Origin: Algibacter marinivivus
GTDB taxonomy: Bacteria > Bacteroidota > Bacteroidia > Flavobacteriales > Flavobacteriaceae
DNA: 64,000 nt
Assembly (NCBI RefSeq): GCF_003143755.1
Contig: NZ_QFRI01000001.1
Span: 496,001-560,000, forward strand
Direction of reading: 5' to 3'
Under the pieces are notes generated by a model. The model made no database searches. It saw only the letters and a program-made list of their open reading frames with translations, and was not told the origin of the DNA. The position numbers and the translations under genes were made by a program. Numbering within the stretch: the first letter of the stretch is position 1; each line of letters begins with the position of its first letter. Shown here piece by piece: positions 1 to 8,454 of the stretch.

Positions 1-188
1 AGGACATGACTGCGGGTGATATTGCTGATGCATTTAATATTTCGAAACCTAGTATCTCACATCATTTGGATATTTTGAAGCGTGCTGATTTGGTGACGAG
101 TGAAAAGAGCGGACAGTTTATTACATACTCAATAAACACAACAATTCTGGAAGATGTATTGCAATGGATTTTAACCTTAAAAAAATAA
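1..188 (+). CDS. ArsR/SdpR-type HTH regulator, 5' end outside window
   Basis: C-terminal part of a small winged-helix repressor. The visible residues carry a helix-turn-helix (AGDIADAFNISKPSISHH) followed by a wing and a dimerisation helix, as in ArsR-family proteins. The reading frame is open to the left edge, so the Met at position 6 is probably internal. It ends 4 bp before an SdpI-like gene. The pair SdpR (autorepressor) plus SdpI is a known arrangement, so autoregulation of the pair is inferred. No SdpC-like toxin gene is visible. Confidence 0.8.
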   Translation, partial: DMTAGDIADAFNISKPSISHHLDILKRADLVTSEKSGQFITYSINTTILEDVLQWILTLKK

Positions 189-192
189 AATA

Positions 193-834
193 ATGAATTT
201 TAAAAGAGAAATACCATTGATAATTATTGTTTTAATTCCGTTTATTTATTTGGCCTATATCTGGAGTTCGCTACCAGAAACGGTGCCAACACACTGGAAT
301 TACAAAGGTGAAATTGATGATTGGGGTAGTAAAAATTCGCTGATACTTATTACTTTTTTACTATCGGCAGTTACTTATATTTTATTTACAATTATTCCAT
401 TAATAGACCCGAAAAAACGCATACAAACCATGGGCAATAAATACCATAACTTAAAGTTTTTGATGGTGTTATTTATGTCTGCTTTAGCTATATTTATAAT
501 TTACAGTGTAAAAGAACAATCTATAACCAACCCATCACTTGTAATTTTTGCTATTGGTATTTTATTTATGCTTTTAGGGAATTACATGAAAACCATAAAG
601 GCGAATTATTTTATTGGGATAAGAACACCTTGGACTTTAGAAAACGAAAGTGTTTGGAAGCGTACTCATAAACTAGCTGGCAAATTGTGGTTTGTTGGTG
701 GATTAGCTATTGCAATATCTAGCCTTACAGCTAGTAAGAAGTTTAATAGTATATTCTTTATTAGTGTTACACTATTAATTACTTTAATACCTTTTGTGTA
801 TTCGTATTTAGAGTATAAAAAAATTAGGAAGTAA
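193..834 (+). CDS. SdpI/DUF1648 family integral membrane protein
   Basis: 213 residues with about six hydrophobic segments. The N-terminal part holds the DUF1648 signature (LPETVPTHWNYKGEIDDWG, near residues 27-45), and the second half holds the SdpI signature (GIRTPWTLENESVWKRTHKLAG, split here around residues 142-163). In Bacillus, SdpI gives immunity to the SdpC toxin and acts as a signal receptor with SdpR. In Bacteroidota such pairs are common without the toxin and their role is unknown. It follows the ArsR-type gene by 4 bp and is surely cotranscribed with it. Confidence 0.85.
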   Translation: MNFKREIPLIIIVLIPFIYLAYIWSSLPETVPTHWNYKGEIDDWGSKNSLILITFLLSAVTYILFTIIPLIDPKKRIQTMGNKYHNLKFLMVLFMSALAIFIIYSVKEQSITNPSLVIFAIGILFMLLGNYMKTIKANYFIGIRTPWTLENESVWKRTHKLAGKLWFVGGLAIAISSLTASKKFNSIFFISVTLLITLIPFVYSYLEYKKIRK

Positions 835-864
835 TTATTTTGTTTAAAACAGATAAGATATATC

Positions 865-1863
865 TTAATTGTTTAGCATCTTCCAGAGCATATCTTTTAA
901 CTCAGTAATACCTTTTTGAGCAACAGATGAGATGAATATATATGGAATTGGTAGCTCATTATCTAGTTCAGTTTTTAATTCTGCTTGAAGTTCATCATCC
1001 AGCATATCGCTTTTTGAAATGGCAATGATACGCTCTTTATCAAGCATTTCTGGGTTATATCGCCTAAGTTCATCAAGTAAAATATCATACTGTTTTTTAA
1101 TATCTTGAGCATCGGCTGGAATTAGAAATAACAATATGGAGTTACGCTCAATATGTCGTAAAAAATAATGACCTAAACCTTTACCCTCTGCAGCACCCTC
1201 TATAATTCCAGGGATATCTGCCATAACAAAAGTTTGAAAATCTCGATATTTTACAATACCTAAATTAGGTTTAAGCGTGGTAAACTCGTAATCTGCAATT
1301 TTTGGTTTTGCAGATGTTACAACCGATAATAAAGTTGATTTCCCTGCATTAGGAAAGCCCACCAAACCAACATCTGCTAGCACTTTAAGTTCCATGGTTA
1401 CATACTTTTCTTCCATAGGAATACCAGGTTGCGCGTAACGTGGTGTTTGGTTTGTAGAACTCTTGAAATGCCAGTTTCCAAGACCGCCTTTACCCCCTTC
1501 AGCTAAGATTTGCTCTTCACCATCTTCGGTAATTTCAAAAAGGACATTATTAGTTTCGGTATCTCGGATAACAGTTCCTAAAGGCACATCTATGTATACA
1601 TCTTCTCCATCTGCACCAAAACTTCTTCCACTACTACCATGCTCTCCATGGCCAGCTCTCGAATGCTTTTTGAATTTTAAGTGCAATAAGGTCCAAAGAT
1701 TTGCTTTTCCTCTAACTATAACATGACCTCCACGACCACCATCTCCGCCATCTGGACCACCTTTTGTGATATATTTTTCGCGATGTAAATGAACAGAGCC
1801 TTTTCCTCCATTTCCGGAAGACACAAACATTTTTACGTAGTCTACAAAATTACCTTCAGTCAT
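865..1863 (-). CDS. obgE: GTPase ObgE/CgtA
   Basis: 332 residues, the usual length for Obg. The glycine-rich Obg fold fills residues 1-160 (repeated GGxGG stretches such as [12 protein letters not shown]). The G domain follows with the P-loop GFPNAGKST at 169-177, DIPG as G3 and a SKSD variant of the G4 motif. Obg proteins bind the 50S subunit and act in ribosome assembly and stress control. It lies downstream of hpt-adk on the same strand with a 106 bp gap, an order often seen in Flavobacteriaceae. Confidence 0.97.
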   Translation of the reverse strand: MTEGNFVDYVKMFVSSGNGGKGSVHLHREKYITKGGPDGGDGGRGGHVIVRGKANLWTLLHLKFKKHSRAGHGEHGSSGRSFGADGEDVYIDVPLGTVIRDTETNNVLFEITEDGEEQILAEGGKGGLGNWHFKSSTNQTPRYAQPGIPMEEKYVTMELKVLADVGLVGFPNAGKSTLLSVVTSAKPKIADYEFTTLKPNLGIVKYRDFQTFVMADIPGIIEGAAEGKGLGHYFLRHIERNSILLFLIPADAQDIKKQYDILLDELRRYNPEMLDKERIIAISKSDMLDDELQAELKTELDNELPIPYIFISSVAQKGITELKDMLWKMLNN

Positions 1864-1869
1864 TTTAAT

Positions 1870-1962
1870 GTTTATTTGTTAATCCGTGGATTCGTTTATT
1901 CGATTCTAAATCATTAACCTTTTAACTTTTTTATTAAAAGATAGACGAATAAACAAATAAAC
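1870..1962 (-). repeat. AT-rich inverted repeats between hpt-adk and obgE
   Basis: GTTTATTTGTT (1870-1880) is the exact reverse complement of AACAAATAAAC (1952-1962). A second pair, GTTTATTCG (1894-1902) with CGAATAAAC (1946-1954), overlaps it. AGACG/CGTCT closes a small hairpin at the right end. It may be a weak terminator or processing structure between hpt-adk and obgE. There is no clear U-tract, so the function is uncertain. Confidence 0.3.
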
Positions 1963-1969
1963 GTCTCTA

Positions 1970-3079
1970 TTATAATTTATCAATAACTGCGTTTAAACGT
2001 TGTGTAATATCTTCGATACTTCCAACGCCATCCACTCCAAAATATTTATCTTGAGCCGTATAAAAGTCTTTTAGTATAGCCGTTTCGTCGTAGTAAACTT
2101 TAATTCTGTTTCTAATTACATCCTCATTAGCATCATCTTTTCTTCCGCTTGTTTTCCCTCTTTCAAGCAAACGTTTTACTAAAACCTCATCATCAACTTC
2201 TAGAGCTATCATAGCATTAATTTGAGAGTCTTTACTATCCATTAATTTATCTAAAGCTTCGGCTTGTGCGTTAGTACGTGGAAAACCATCAAAAATAAAT
2301 CCGTTGGCATCAGCATTTTTATCAACTTCTGCATTAAGCATATCTATAGTAACTTGATCTGGTACCAAAGCACCTTTCTCAATGTATGACTTAGCCAACA
2401 TTCCTAAAGCAGTATCATTTTTTATGTTGTATCTAAAAACATCGCCTGTTGAAATATGTACTAAATTATACTTCTCTTTTAAGAATTCCGCTTGCGTTCC
2501 TTTGCCTGCTCCTGGAGGGCCAAATAGCACTAAATTTGTCATGTGTTGTGTGTCTTTTATTTGATATACTTCTGGTAAATGTCGTCCTAATCCATCATAA
2601 TCTAAGCCATAGCCTACTATAAATTTGTTAGGAATTTCAATACCTACATAATGTAATTTAAAATCTTTCTTGTATGCTTCGGGTTTATAAAAAAGTGTAG
2701 CAATTTTTAATGCTTTTACGTTTTCATTTTTAAATATTCTGTGAACTTCATGCAATGTATTTCCAGTATCAATGATATCTTCTAAAATAATTACTGTTCT
2801 ATTTGTTAAATCTTGAGTTAAACCAATAAGTCTTTGAATATCTTCGGTAGATTTAACACCTTCATAAGATGCTAATTTGATAAAAGTTACCTCACATGTA
2901 TTGGGGTATTTTTTAACAAAATCGCTAGTTAGCATGAACGACCCATTTAAAATACCAACAAATACAGGAATTTCATCACCTACATCTTCAGCAATTTCAT
3001 CAACTAGACGCTGTAATGCATCATCGATTTCTTTAGCAGAAATAAAGGGTTTGAAATATTTGTCGTGTAGCTTTATCAC
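1970..3079 (-). CDS. adk: Fused hypoxanthine phosphoribosyltransferase-adenylate kinase
   Basis: 369 residues made of two complete enzymes. Residues 1-178 are a type I phosphoribosyltransferase with the PRPP loop VIILEDIIDTGNT at 96-108, as in Hpt, which salvages hypoxanthine/guanine to nucleotides. Residues 180-369 are a short-form adenylate kinase starting MTNLVLFGPPGAGKGT with the P-loop at 187-195 and the usual ADP/AMP interconversion role. Met180 sits where a stand-alone Adk would start, so internal initiation is possible. No stop or frameshift separates the halves. Fused forms are, as far as I recall, known in Flavobacteriia. It makes both steps of purine salvage available in one chain. 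Confidence 0.95.
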   Translation of the reverse strand: MIKLHDKYFKPFISAKEIDDALQRLVDEIAEDVGDEIPVFVGILNGSFMLTSDFVKKYPNTCEVTFIKLASYEGVKSTEDIQRLIGLTQDLTNRTVIILEDIIDTGNTLHEVHRIFKNENVKALKIATLFYKPEAYKKDFKLHYVGIEIPNKFIVGYGLDYDGLGRHLPEVYQIKDTQHMTNLVLFGPPGAGKGTQAEFLKEKYNLVHISTGDVFRYNIKNDTALGMLAKSYIEKGALVPDQVTIDMLNAEVDKNADANGFIFDGFPRTNAQAEALDKLMDSKDSQINAMIALEVDDEVLVKRLLERGKTSGRKDDANEDVIRNRIKVYYDETAILKDFYTAQDKYFGVDGVGSIEDITQRLNAVIDKL

Positions 3080-3100
3080 GGGTTATAAATTTTAAAGATG

Positions 3101-3108
3101 CAAAGATA
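3101..3108 (-). promoter_or_regulatory. -7 box of hpt-adk
   Basis: On the minus strand this reads TATCTTTG, an exact match to the Bacteroidota -7 consensus TAnnTTTG. It lies 21 bp before the hpt-adk ATG. No good TTG -33 element is visible at the usual spacing. Confidence 0.5.
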
Positions 3109-3173
3109 ATCAATAGATTAGGTATTACCCATTTTTTGATTTATGATTTATGGAGTATTTTAAGATTTAAGTG

Positions 3174-3181
3174 TATTTTTG
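3174..3181 (+). promoter_or_regulatory. -7 box of purK-purE
   Basis: TATTTTTG matches TAnnTTTG and lies 35 bp before the purK ATG in the divergent hpt-adk/purK spacer. No clear -33 TTG at 17-23 bp was found. No purine riboswitch fold was recognised. Confidence 0.45.
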
Positions 3182-3216
3182 CCTATCGATATTCTGTTTT
3201 AGCTAAAAGCATTTAA

Positions 3217-4371
3217 ATGAATTACTTTTCTTCAAATTTTAAACTTGGTATTCTTGGTGGTGGTCAATTGGGTAAAATGTTGCTTTACAACACTAGAAAA
3301 TTTGATATTCATACTTCTGTCTTAGAAGCCAGTAATGAAGCGCCTTGTAAAATAGCTTGTGATGAATTCCATTTAGGGGATTTATTGGATTATGATGCAG
3401 TTTATAATTTTGGAAAACAAGTAGATGTTTTAACTATTGAGATAGAAAACGTAAATATTGATGCCCTTGAAACTCTTGAAAAAGAAGGTGTAAAAGTATA
3501 TCCTGCTTCAAAAACATTGAGAAGTATTCAAAATAAAGCAAAACAAAAATTATTTTATAGAGATAACGAGATACCAACTTCTGATTTTTCACGATTTGCA
3601 TACTTATCTGAAATTGAAGACGCTATTGAAAACGGTGGTTTAGAATTTCCATTTGTATGGAAAGCGGCACAATTTGGTTATGATGGTAATGGCGTTAAAG
3701 TGGTTAGAAAGCTTTCAGACTTAGAAGGTTTACCTGCTGGTGAATGTATTGCTGAAGATTTAATACCTTTTAAAAATGAATTGGCGGTTATAGTGGCAAG
3801 AAACCCTTCCGGTGAAACAAAAACCTATCCTGTTGTGGAAATGGAATTTCACCCTGAAGCTAACCAAGTAGAGTATGTAATATGTCCTGCTAGAATTTCA
3901 AACGAAATAGCTACAAAAGCTGAAGCAGTTGCTTTAAAAACATCCAAAGCATTTAATCATGTTGGATTATTGGCTGTTGAAATGTTTCAAACTAAGGACG
4001 ATGAAATATTAGTTAACGAAGTTGCTCCAAGACCCCACAATTCAGGTCATCAAACTATTGAAGCAAGTTATACTTCTCAGTTTGAGCAACATATTAGAGC
4101 TATTTTAGATTTACCTTTAGGACGAACCGACAATAAAGTTGGAGGTGTTATGGTTAATCTTGTTGGTGCTGAAGGTTATACTGGTAATGTAGTTTATGAA
4201 AATATTGAAACCATTATGAAAATGGATGGTGTTACACCACATATTTATGGTAAAAAGCAAACAAGACCGTTTAGAAAAATGGGACATGTAACCATTGTGA
4301 ATGAAGATTTAAATGAAGCAAGACGGATTGCTGAAGAAGTAAAGAAAAGTATTAAAGTTATAAGCGAATAG
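3217..4371 (+). CDS. purK: 5-(carboxyamino)imidazole ribonucleotide synthase PurK
   Basis: 384 residues, an ATP-grasp enzyme that carboxylates aminoimidazole ribonucleotide with bicarbonate and ATP to N5-CAIR in purine synthesis. The N-terminal LGILGGGQLGKML (residues 10-22) and the ATP-grasp core NEVAPRPHNSGHQTIEA are diagnostic. It ends 2 bp before purE, which uses its product, so the two are translationally linked. It is divergent from hpt-adk. Confidence 0.97.
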   Translation: MNYFSSNFKLGILGGGQLGKMLLYNTRKFDIHTSVLEASNEAPCKIACDEFHLGDLLDYDAVYNFGKQVDVLTIEIENVNIDALETLEKEGVKVYPASKTLRSIQNKAKQKLFYRDNEIPTSDFSRFAYLSEIEDAIENGGLEFPFVWKAAQFGYDGNGVKVVRKLSDLEGLPAGECIAEDLIPFKNELAVIVARNPSGETKTYPVVEMEFHPEANQVEYVICPARISNEIATKAEAVALKTSKAFNHVGLLAVEMFQTKDDEILVNEVAPRPHNSGHQTIEASYTSQFEQHIRAILDLPLGRTDNKVGGVMVNLVGAEGYTGNVVYENIETIMKMDGVTPHIYGKKQTRPFRKMGHVTIVNEDLNEARRIAEEVKKSIKVISE

Positions 4372-4373
4372 AT

Positions 4374-4853
4374 ATGAACAAAGTAGGCGTTATTATGGGA
4401 AGTAAAAGTGATCTTCCTGTTATGCAAGATGCAATAGACATCTTAAAAGGTTTTGATATTGAAGTTGAAGTTGATATTGTTTCTGCGCATCGTACACCTG
4501 AAAAATTATTTGATTATGGTAAAAATGCGCATACAAGAGGTTTTGCTGTAGTAATTGCAGGTGCTGGTGGTGCTGCACATTTACCAGGAATGATAGCTTC
4601 TTTATCTCCGCTTCCTGTTATTGGTGTTCCTGTAAAAAGTAGCAACTCTATTGATGGTTGGGATTCTGTGCTCTCCATTTTACAAATGCCAGGTGGTGTT
4701 CCAGTAGCAACAGTTGCTCTTAATGGTGCAAAAAACGCTGGAATTTTAGCAGCTCAAATTATTGGATCTAGTGATAAGTGTGTTCTAGATAAAATTGTTG
4801 CTTATAAAGAAGGCTTGAAAATAAAAGTAAACGAATCAGCTAAAAATTTATAA
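4374..4853 (+). CDS. purE: N5-CAIR mutase PurE
   Basis: 159 residues, class I PurE. It moves the carboxyl group of N5-CAIR to give CAIR. MGSKSDLPVMQDA (residues 8-20) and the active-site SAHRTPE are present, with the glycine-rich AGAGGAAHLPGM. The 2 bp gap after purK makes a two-gene operon. A hairpin 8 bp past the stop ends the unit. Confidence 0.98.
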   Translation: MNKVGVIMGSKSDLPVMQDAIDILKGFDIEVEVDIVSAHRTPEKLFDYGKNAHTRGFAVVIAGAGGAAHLPGMIASLSPLPVIGVPVKSSNSIDGWDSVLSILQMPGGVPVATVALNGAKNAGILAAQIIGSSDKCVLDKIVAYKEGLKIKVNESAKNL

Positions 4854-4860
4854 TAAAAAA

Positions 4861-4885
4861 AGCCCCGAAGTTATTCAGGGCTTTC
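4861..4885 (+). terminator. Terminator of purKE
   Basis: AGCCCcGAA pairs with TTCaGGGCT around a GTTA loop (one mismatch), flanked by A and T runs, starting 8 bp after the purE stop codon. The A-run upstream would let it work on the other strand too. Confidence 0.7.
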
Positions 4886-4949
4886 AGCTATTAACAAATA
4901 ATTCTCATGAGTTAGTCACTCTTCGCATTATTGACGGCAAAAATATAAA

Positions 4950-4979
4950 AAAATATACTATGCATACATAGTATATTTT
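4950..4979. promoter_or_regulatory. Perfect 13-bp-arm palindrome upstream of M3 peptidase gene
   Basis: The arm AAAATATACTATG (4950-4962) and its exact reverse complement (4967-4979) surround a CATA loop. A TTTTT run follows after one base. It ends 24 bp before the peptidase start codon. It could be a second terminator after purE or an operator for the peptidase gene; the sequence does not decide between these. Confidence 0.5.
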
Positions 4980-5003
4980 ATTTTTAACACATTCTTTAAA
5001 GAA

Positions 5004-7049
5004 ATGATAAAAAAAACATTAATTACTCCATTTAATACTAAATATAACACCGCTCCTTTTAGAATAATTCAAAATGAAGATTTTTTACCAACAATTAAGG
5101 AATCCATAAAATTGGCTAAGAAGGAGATTGATGAGATAGTAAATAACCCAAAAAAGCCTTCTTTTGAAAACACTATAGAGGCTCTTGATTTTTCTGGAGA
5201 ACAACTAGATAGAATTTCTAGTATTTTCTTTAATCTGAATTCTGCTGAAACTAATGAAGATATTCAGAAAATAGCTCAAGAAGTTTCACCACTACTTTCA
5301 GAGTTTAGCAATGATGTTACTTTAAACGAGGACTTATTTAAACGTGTTAAAGCTGTCTATGATTCTAAATCTGAGCTAGATTTAAATACAGAGCAAACCA
5401 CATTGTTAGATAAAAAATATAAAAGTTTTTCTAGAAATGGAGCTAATTTATCTGAAGATGAGAAAACTCAGCTTAGAGAAATTGATAAAAAATTAAGTCA
5501 GTTAAAGTTAAAGTTTGGTGAAAATGTTTTAGCAGAAACTAACAAGTTTGAGATGTTAATTACTGATGAAACAGATTTATCTGGATTACCTGATGGTACA
5601 AAAGAGGCTGCAAAACAATTAGCTGAATCAAAAAAGAAAGAAGGGTGGTTATTTACTTTAGATTATCCAAGTTATATTCCTTTTATGACATATGCTGATA
5701 ATCGTGAGTTAAGAAAAAAACTTTCTCTTGCTGCTGGAGCAAAAGCTTTTAAAGGTGATGATTTAGACAACCAAAATAATGTGCTTCAAATTGTTAAACT
5801 AAGGCATGAACGTGCAAATATATTAGGCTATAAAACGCATGCACATTTTGTTTTGGAAGAGCGTATGGCCGAAACACCTGAAACTGTTCTAAAGTTTTCA
5901 AATGAATTATTAGAAAAAGCAAAACCAGCTGCTGAACGTGAATTTAAAAATCTTGAAAATTTTGCAAAGGATTTAGACAATATTGATAGGTTAGAAAAAT
6001 GGGATGGCGCGTATTATTCTGAAAAATTAAAACAAAAACTCTTTAGTTTAGATGATGAAAAGTTGAAACCATATTTTAAACTTGAAAACGTTATTGATGG
6101 TGCCTTTACTATTGCAAATAAATTATTCGATTTAAATTTTGAAGAAATTAATACCATTGATAAATATCATGACGATGTTTTAACTTATAAAGTTACTGAC
6201 AACAAAGGCAACTTTGTTTCTGTTTTTTATGCTGATTTTTTTCCTAGATCTGGAAAACGTAATGGCGCGTGGATGACATCATACAAACCACAATACATTA
6301 AAGATGGTGAAAATAGCAGACCCCATATTTCTATAGTTTGCAACTTTACGAAACCTACCAACACAAAGCCATCATTATTAACTTTTAATGAAGTGACTAC
6401 GCTATTCCATGAATTTGGACATGCATTACATGGTATGCTAGCAAATACGACCTACCCTAGTTTGTCTGGAACAAGTGTATTCTGGGATTTTGTTGAATTA
6501 CCAAGTCAGGTCATGGAAAATTGGTGTTTTGAAAAAGAAGCCTTAGAGTTATTTGCTACACATTATGAAACTGGAGAAGTCATTCCGATGGATTTAGTCG
6601 AAAAAATAAAAGAATCGGCTACCTTTCATGAAGGTATGCAAACACTCAGGCAATTAAGCTTTGGTTTACTAGATATGAATTGGCATGCTGGTGAGTCGCC
6701 AGAGACTATACAAGATGTAAAGGCTTTTGAAAGTGAAGCGTTTAAAAACACAGCGTTATACCCTGAAACAAAAGAAACATGTATGAGTACATCTTTTTCT
6801 CATATTTTTCAAGGTGGTTATTCTTCTGGCTATTATAGTTATAAATGGGCAGAAGTTTTAGATGCTGACGCTTTTGAATATTTTAAAGAAGAAGGCATTT
6901 TCAATAAAACGGTAGCTAATAAATTTAAAGATAACGTGTTAAGTAAAGGTGGAACTGAAAACCCAATGACGCTTTACAAGCGTTTTAGAGGACAAGAACC
7001 AAAGCCTGAGGCACTACTTAAACGAGCAGGTTTAATAGAATCAAACTAA
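5004..7049 (+). CDS. M3 family oligopeptidase (Dcp/OpdA type)
   Basis: 681 residues, the usual length for cytosolic M3 zinc peptidases that trim short peptides. The zinc site HEFGHALH starts at His469 and the third ligand lies in the downstream ELPSQVMENW segment. C-terminal FQGGYSSGYYSYKWAEVLDADAF (split: FQGGYSSGYYSY then KWAEVLDADAF) is typical of the substrate-binding region. There is no signal peptide, so it acts in the cytoplasm. It is a single-gene unit with a terminator at 7055-7084. Whether it is a dipeptidyl carboxypeptidase or an oligopeptidase A cannot be told from sequence alone. Confidence 0.93.
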   Translation: MIKKTLITPFNTKYNTAPFRIIQNEDFLPTIKESIKLAKKEIDEIVNNPKKPSFENTIEALDFSGEQLDRISSIFFNLNSAETNEDIQKIAQEVSPLLSEFSNDVTLNEDLFKRVKAVYDSKSELDLNTEQTTLLDKKYKSFSRNGANLSEDEKTQLREIDKKLSQLKLKFGENVLAETNKFEMLITDETDLSGLPDGTKEAAKQLAESKKKEGWLFTLDYPSYIPFMTYADNRELRKKLSLAAGAKAFKGDDLDNQNNVLQIVKLRHERANILGYKTHAHFVLEERMAETPETVLKFSNELLEKAKPAAEREFKNLENFAKDLDNIDRLEKWDGAYYSEKLKQKLFSLDDEKLKPYFKLENVIDGAFTIANKLFDLNFEEINTIDKYHDDVLTYKVTDNKGNFVSVFYADFFPRSGKRNGAWMTSYKPQYIKDGENSRPHISIVCNFTKPTNTKPSLLTFNEVTTLFHEFGHALHGMLANTTYPSLSGTSVFWDFVELPSQVMENWCFEKEALELFATHYETGEVIPMDLVEKIKESATFHEGMQTLRQLSFGLLDMNWHAGESPETIQDVKAFESEAFKNTALYPETKETCMSTSFSHIFQGGYSSGYYSYKWAEVLDADAFEYFKEEGIFNKTVANKFKDNVLSKGGTENPMTLYKRFRGQEPKPEALLKRAGLIESN

Positions 7050-7054
7050 TACTC

Positions 7055-7084
7055 AAAAGGTTGAATTATATGGTTCAACCTTTT
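7055..7084 (+). terminator. Terminator of the M3 peptidase gene
   Basis: AAAAGGTTGAA and TTCAACCTTTT form an 11 bp perfect stem with an 8 nt loop, 5 bp after the stop codon. It insulates the peptidase from the following GbsR unit. Confidence 0.85.
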
Positions 7085-7093
7085 AATAAAAAA

Positions 7094-7140
7094 TAAACTT
7101 TCAATAATTATTGAAAGTTTAGAAATTATTTATATCTTTG
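7094..7140 (+). promoter_or_regulatory. GbsR-type promoter with 28 bp palindromic operator
   Basis: A perfect palindrome (7094-7121; half TAAACTTTCAATAA) overlaps a well-formed Bacteroidota promoter. TTG at 7111-7113 lies in the palindrome, then a 19 bp spacer, then TATCTTTG (TAnnTTTG) at 7133-7140. The ATG is at 7145, so the transcript should have almost no leader. A repressor bound here would cover the -33 element. A nearly identical site lies after the regulator gene at 7661. Confidence 0.75.
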
Positions 7141-7144
7141 CTGT

Positions 7145-7648
7145 ATGGAATACCAAGAAGCAAAAGATAAGTTTATTAGCACATGGGGAAGTTTAGGCAC
7201 ATTATGGGGCATAAATAAAGCTATGGCACAAATACAATCTTTACTTTTTATTTCAACAAAACCACTTTCTATGGAAGACATCATGGAAGAACTAAAAATT
7301 TCTCGTGGTAATACCAGTATGAATTTAAGACAGCTCATGGATTGGGGTATAGTTACTAAAGAATTAATTCCTGGAGAGCGTAAAGAGTTTTTTACGACTG
7401 AGAAAGATGTTCAAGAATTAGCAAGACATATTGCTAAAGAACGTAGTAGAAGAGAAATTAAACCTGTTATTAAGATTTTAAAAGATGTAAGCTCTATTAA
7501 AGATGATGGGACAGCCAAAACAAAAGAGCTTATTAAACAAACCAAAGCATTACACGATTTAGCTGAAACAGCAGATACTATGATGAACAAAATTGTAAAT
7601 CAAGAACAAAACTGGATTACTAAATCTTTATTGAAATTGATCAAATAA
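7145..7648 (+). CDS. GbsR/MarR family transcriptional regulator
   Basis: 167 residues. Residues 20-75 form a winged helix-turn-helix (PLSMEDIMEELKISRGNTSM), and the C-terminal helices would dimerise. This matches the GbsR branch of the MarR superfamily common in Bacteroidota. The start at 7145 fits the conserved family N terminus (EYQEAKDKFISTWGSLG) and lies 5 bp past the -7 box, implying a leaderless mRNA. Palindromes before and after the gene suggest autoregulation and control of the downstream membrane-protein genes. The inducer is unknown. Confidence 0.9.
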   Translation: MEYQEAKDKFISTWGSLGTLWGINKAMAQIQSLLFISTKPLSMEDIMEELKISRGNTSMNLRQLMDWGIVTKELIPGERKEFFTTEKDVQELARHIAKERSRREIKPVIKILKDVSSIKDDGTAKTKELIKQTKALHDLAETADTMMNKIVNQEQNWITKSLLKLIK

Positions 7649-7660
7649 AAAATTTAAAAT

Positions 7661-7686
7661 ATACTTTCAATAATTTCTGAAAGTTT
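7661..7686 (+). promoter_or_regulatory. Second copy of the GbsR-type operator
   Basis: This 26 bp site (ATACTTTCAATAATTTC...) matches 23 of 26 positions of the palindrome at 7095-7120. It lies between the regulator stop codon and the first membrane-protein gene, 12 bp before its ATG. The right half-site TGAAAGTTT is kept intact. It probably lets the regulator set downstream expression separately from its own gene. No clear -7 box follows it. Confidence 0.7.
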
Positions 7687-7698
7687 AAAAATAATAAA

Positions 7699-8049
7699 AT
7701 GAATTATAATATTATCTCATATATCATTTACATTCCAATCATATTTTTTATTATGATTTATGTTGGATGGTTATTTTATAAACATGGCGAATTATTTTTA
7801 TTGAATCTATTTCAGGATGAAGCAATAGTAAAGAGTATTAATAACATTCTACTAATTGGTTACTATTTAGTAAACCTAGGTTATGCAATAATTACAATTG
7901 CCTATTGGGAAGTTATAAATTCTATTCCGGAGATGCTAAATACTTTAAGTCATCACTTAGGAATCATAATAATTGGTCTTGCCGTATTGCATTACAACAA
8001 CGTACTATGTCTTACCTATCTCGTAAAATCAAAATCATTAAAACAATAA
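7699..8049 (+). CDS. Small membrane protein, paralogue of the next gene
   Basis: 116 residues with three hydrophobic segments (about 5-25, 50-70 and 85-110). I do not recognise a named family. It aligns with the next gene along most of its length: YIIYIPIIFFIMIYV here against YLIYLPIVIALTIYV there, then LFYKHGELF against LFKNGRLF, then GYYLVNLGYA against GFYLINIGWA. It is the first gene after the second GbsR-type operator and ends 3 bp before its paralogue. Role unknown. Confidence 0.75.
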   Translation: MNYNIISYIIYIPIIFFIMIYVGWLFYKHGELFLLNLFQDEAIVKSINNILLIGYYLVNLGYAIITIAYWEVINSIPEMLNTLSHHLGIIIIGLAVLHYNNVLCLTYLVKSKSLKQ

Positions 8050-8052
8050 ATT

Positions 8053-8439
8053 ATGGAAAATTCAAAAATCATTATCGGTTATTTAATCTATTTACCAATA
8101 GTTATAGCACTTACTATTTATGTATCTAAAATGCTTTTTAAAAATGGAAGGTTATTTATGATAGATATTTTTAAAGGAAAAGAAGATATAGCTATTGCCA
8201 CCAATAAATTATTTGAAATAGGTTTTTACCTTATAAATATTGGGTGGGCAATGTTGATTCTTAAAATCTCTTACTATAGTATTAACGGTATGAGTTATCA
8301 AACGCTTATTGAAATATTGAGTAAGAAAATTGGCGGATTTTCAATCTATTTAGGTGTCATGCTATTCATTAATTTATTCTTCTTTTTTAGAGGAAGACGA
8401 ATTTCTAGACAGTCATTAAAAATACAAACTGAAGTTTAA
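8053..8439 (+). CDS. Small membrane protein, paralogue of the previous gene
   Basis: 128 residues with three predicted membrane spans and a basic C-terminal tail (FRGRRISRQSLK). It is a tandem duplicate of the preceding gene, 3 bp away, with conserved FKNGRLF and GFYLINIGWA segments. Pairs like this often form hetero-oligomers, but nothing here proves it. It is followed after 15 bp by a methyltransferase gene in the same unit. Function not recognised. Confidence 0.75.
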   Translation: MENSKIIIGYLIYLPIVIALTIYVSKMLFKNGRLFMIDIFKGKEDIAIATNKLFEIGFYLINIGWAMLILKISYYSINGMSYQTLIEILSKKIGGFSIYLGVMLFINLFFFFRGRRISRQSLKIQTEV

Positions 8440-8454
8440 TAGAAATATTTAATC

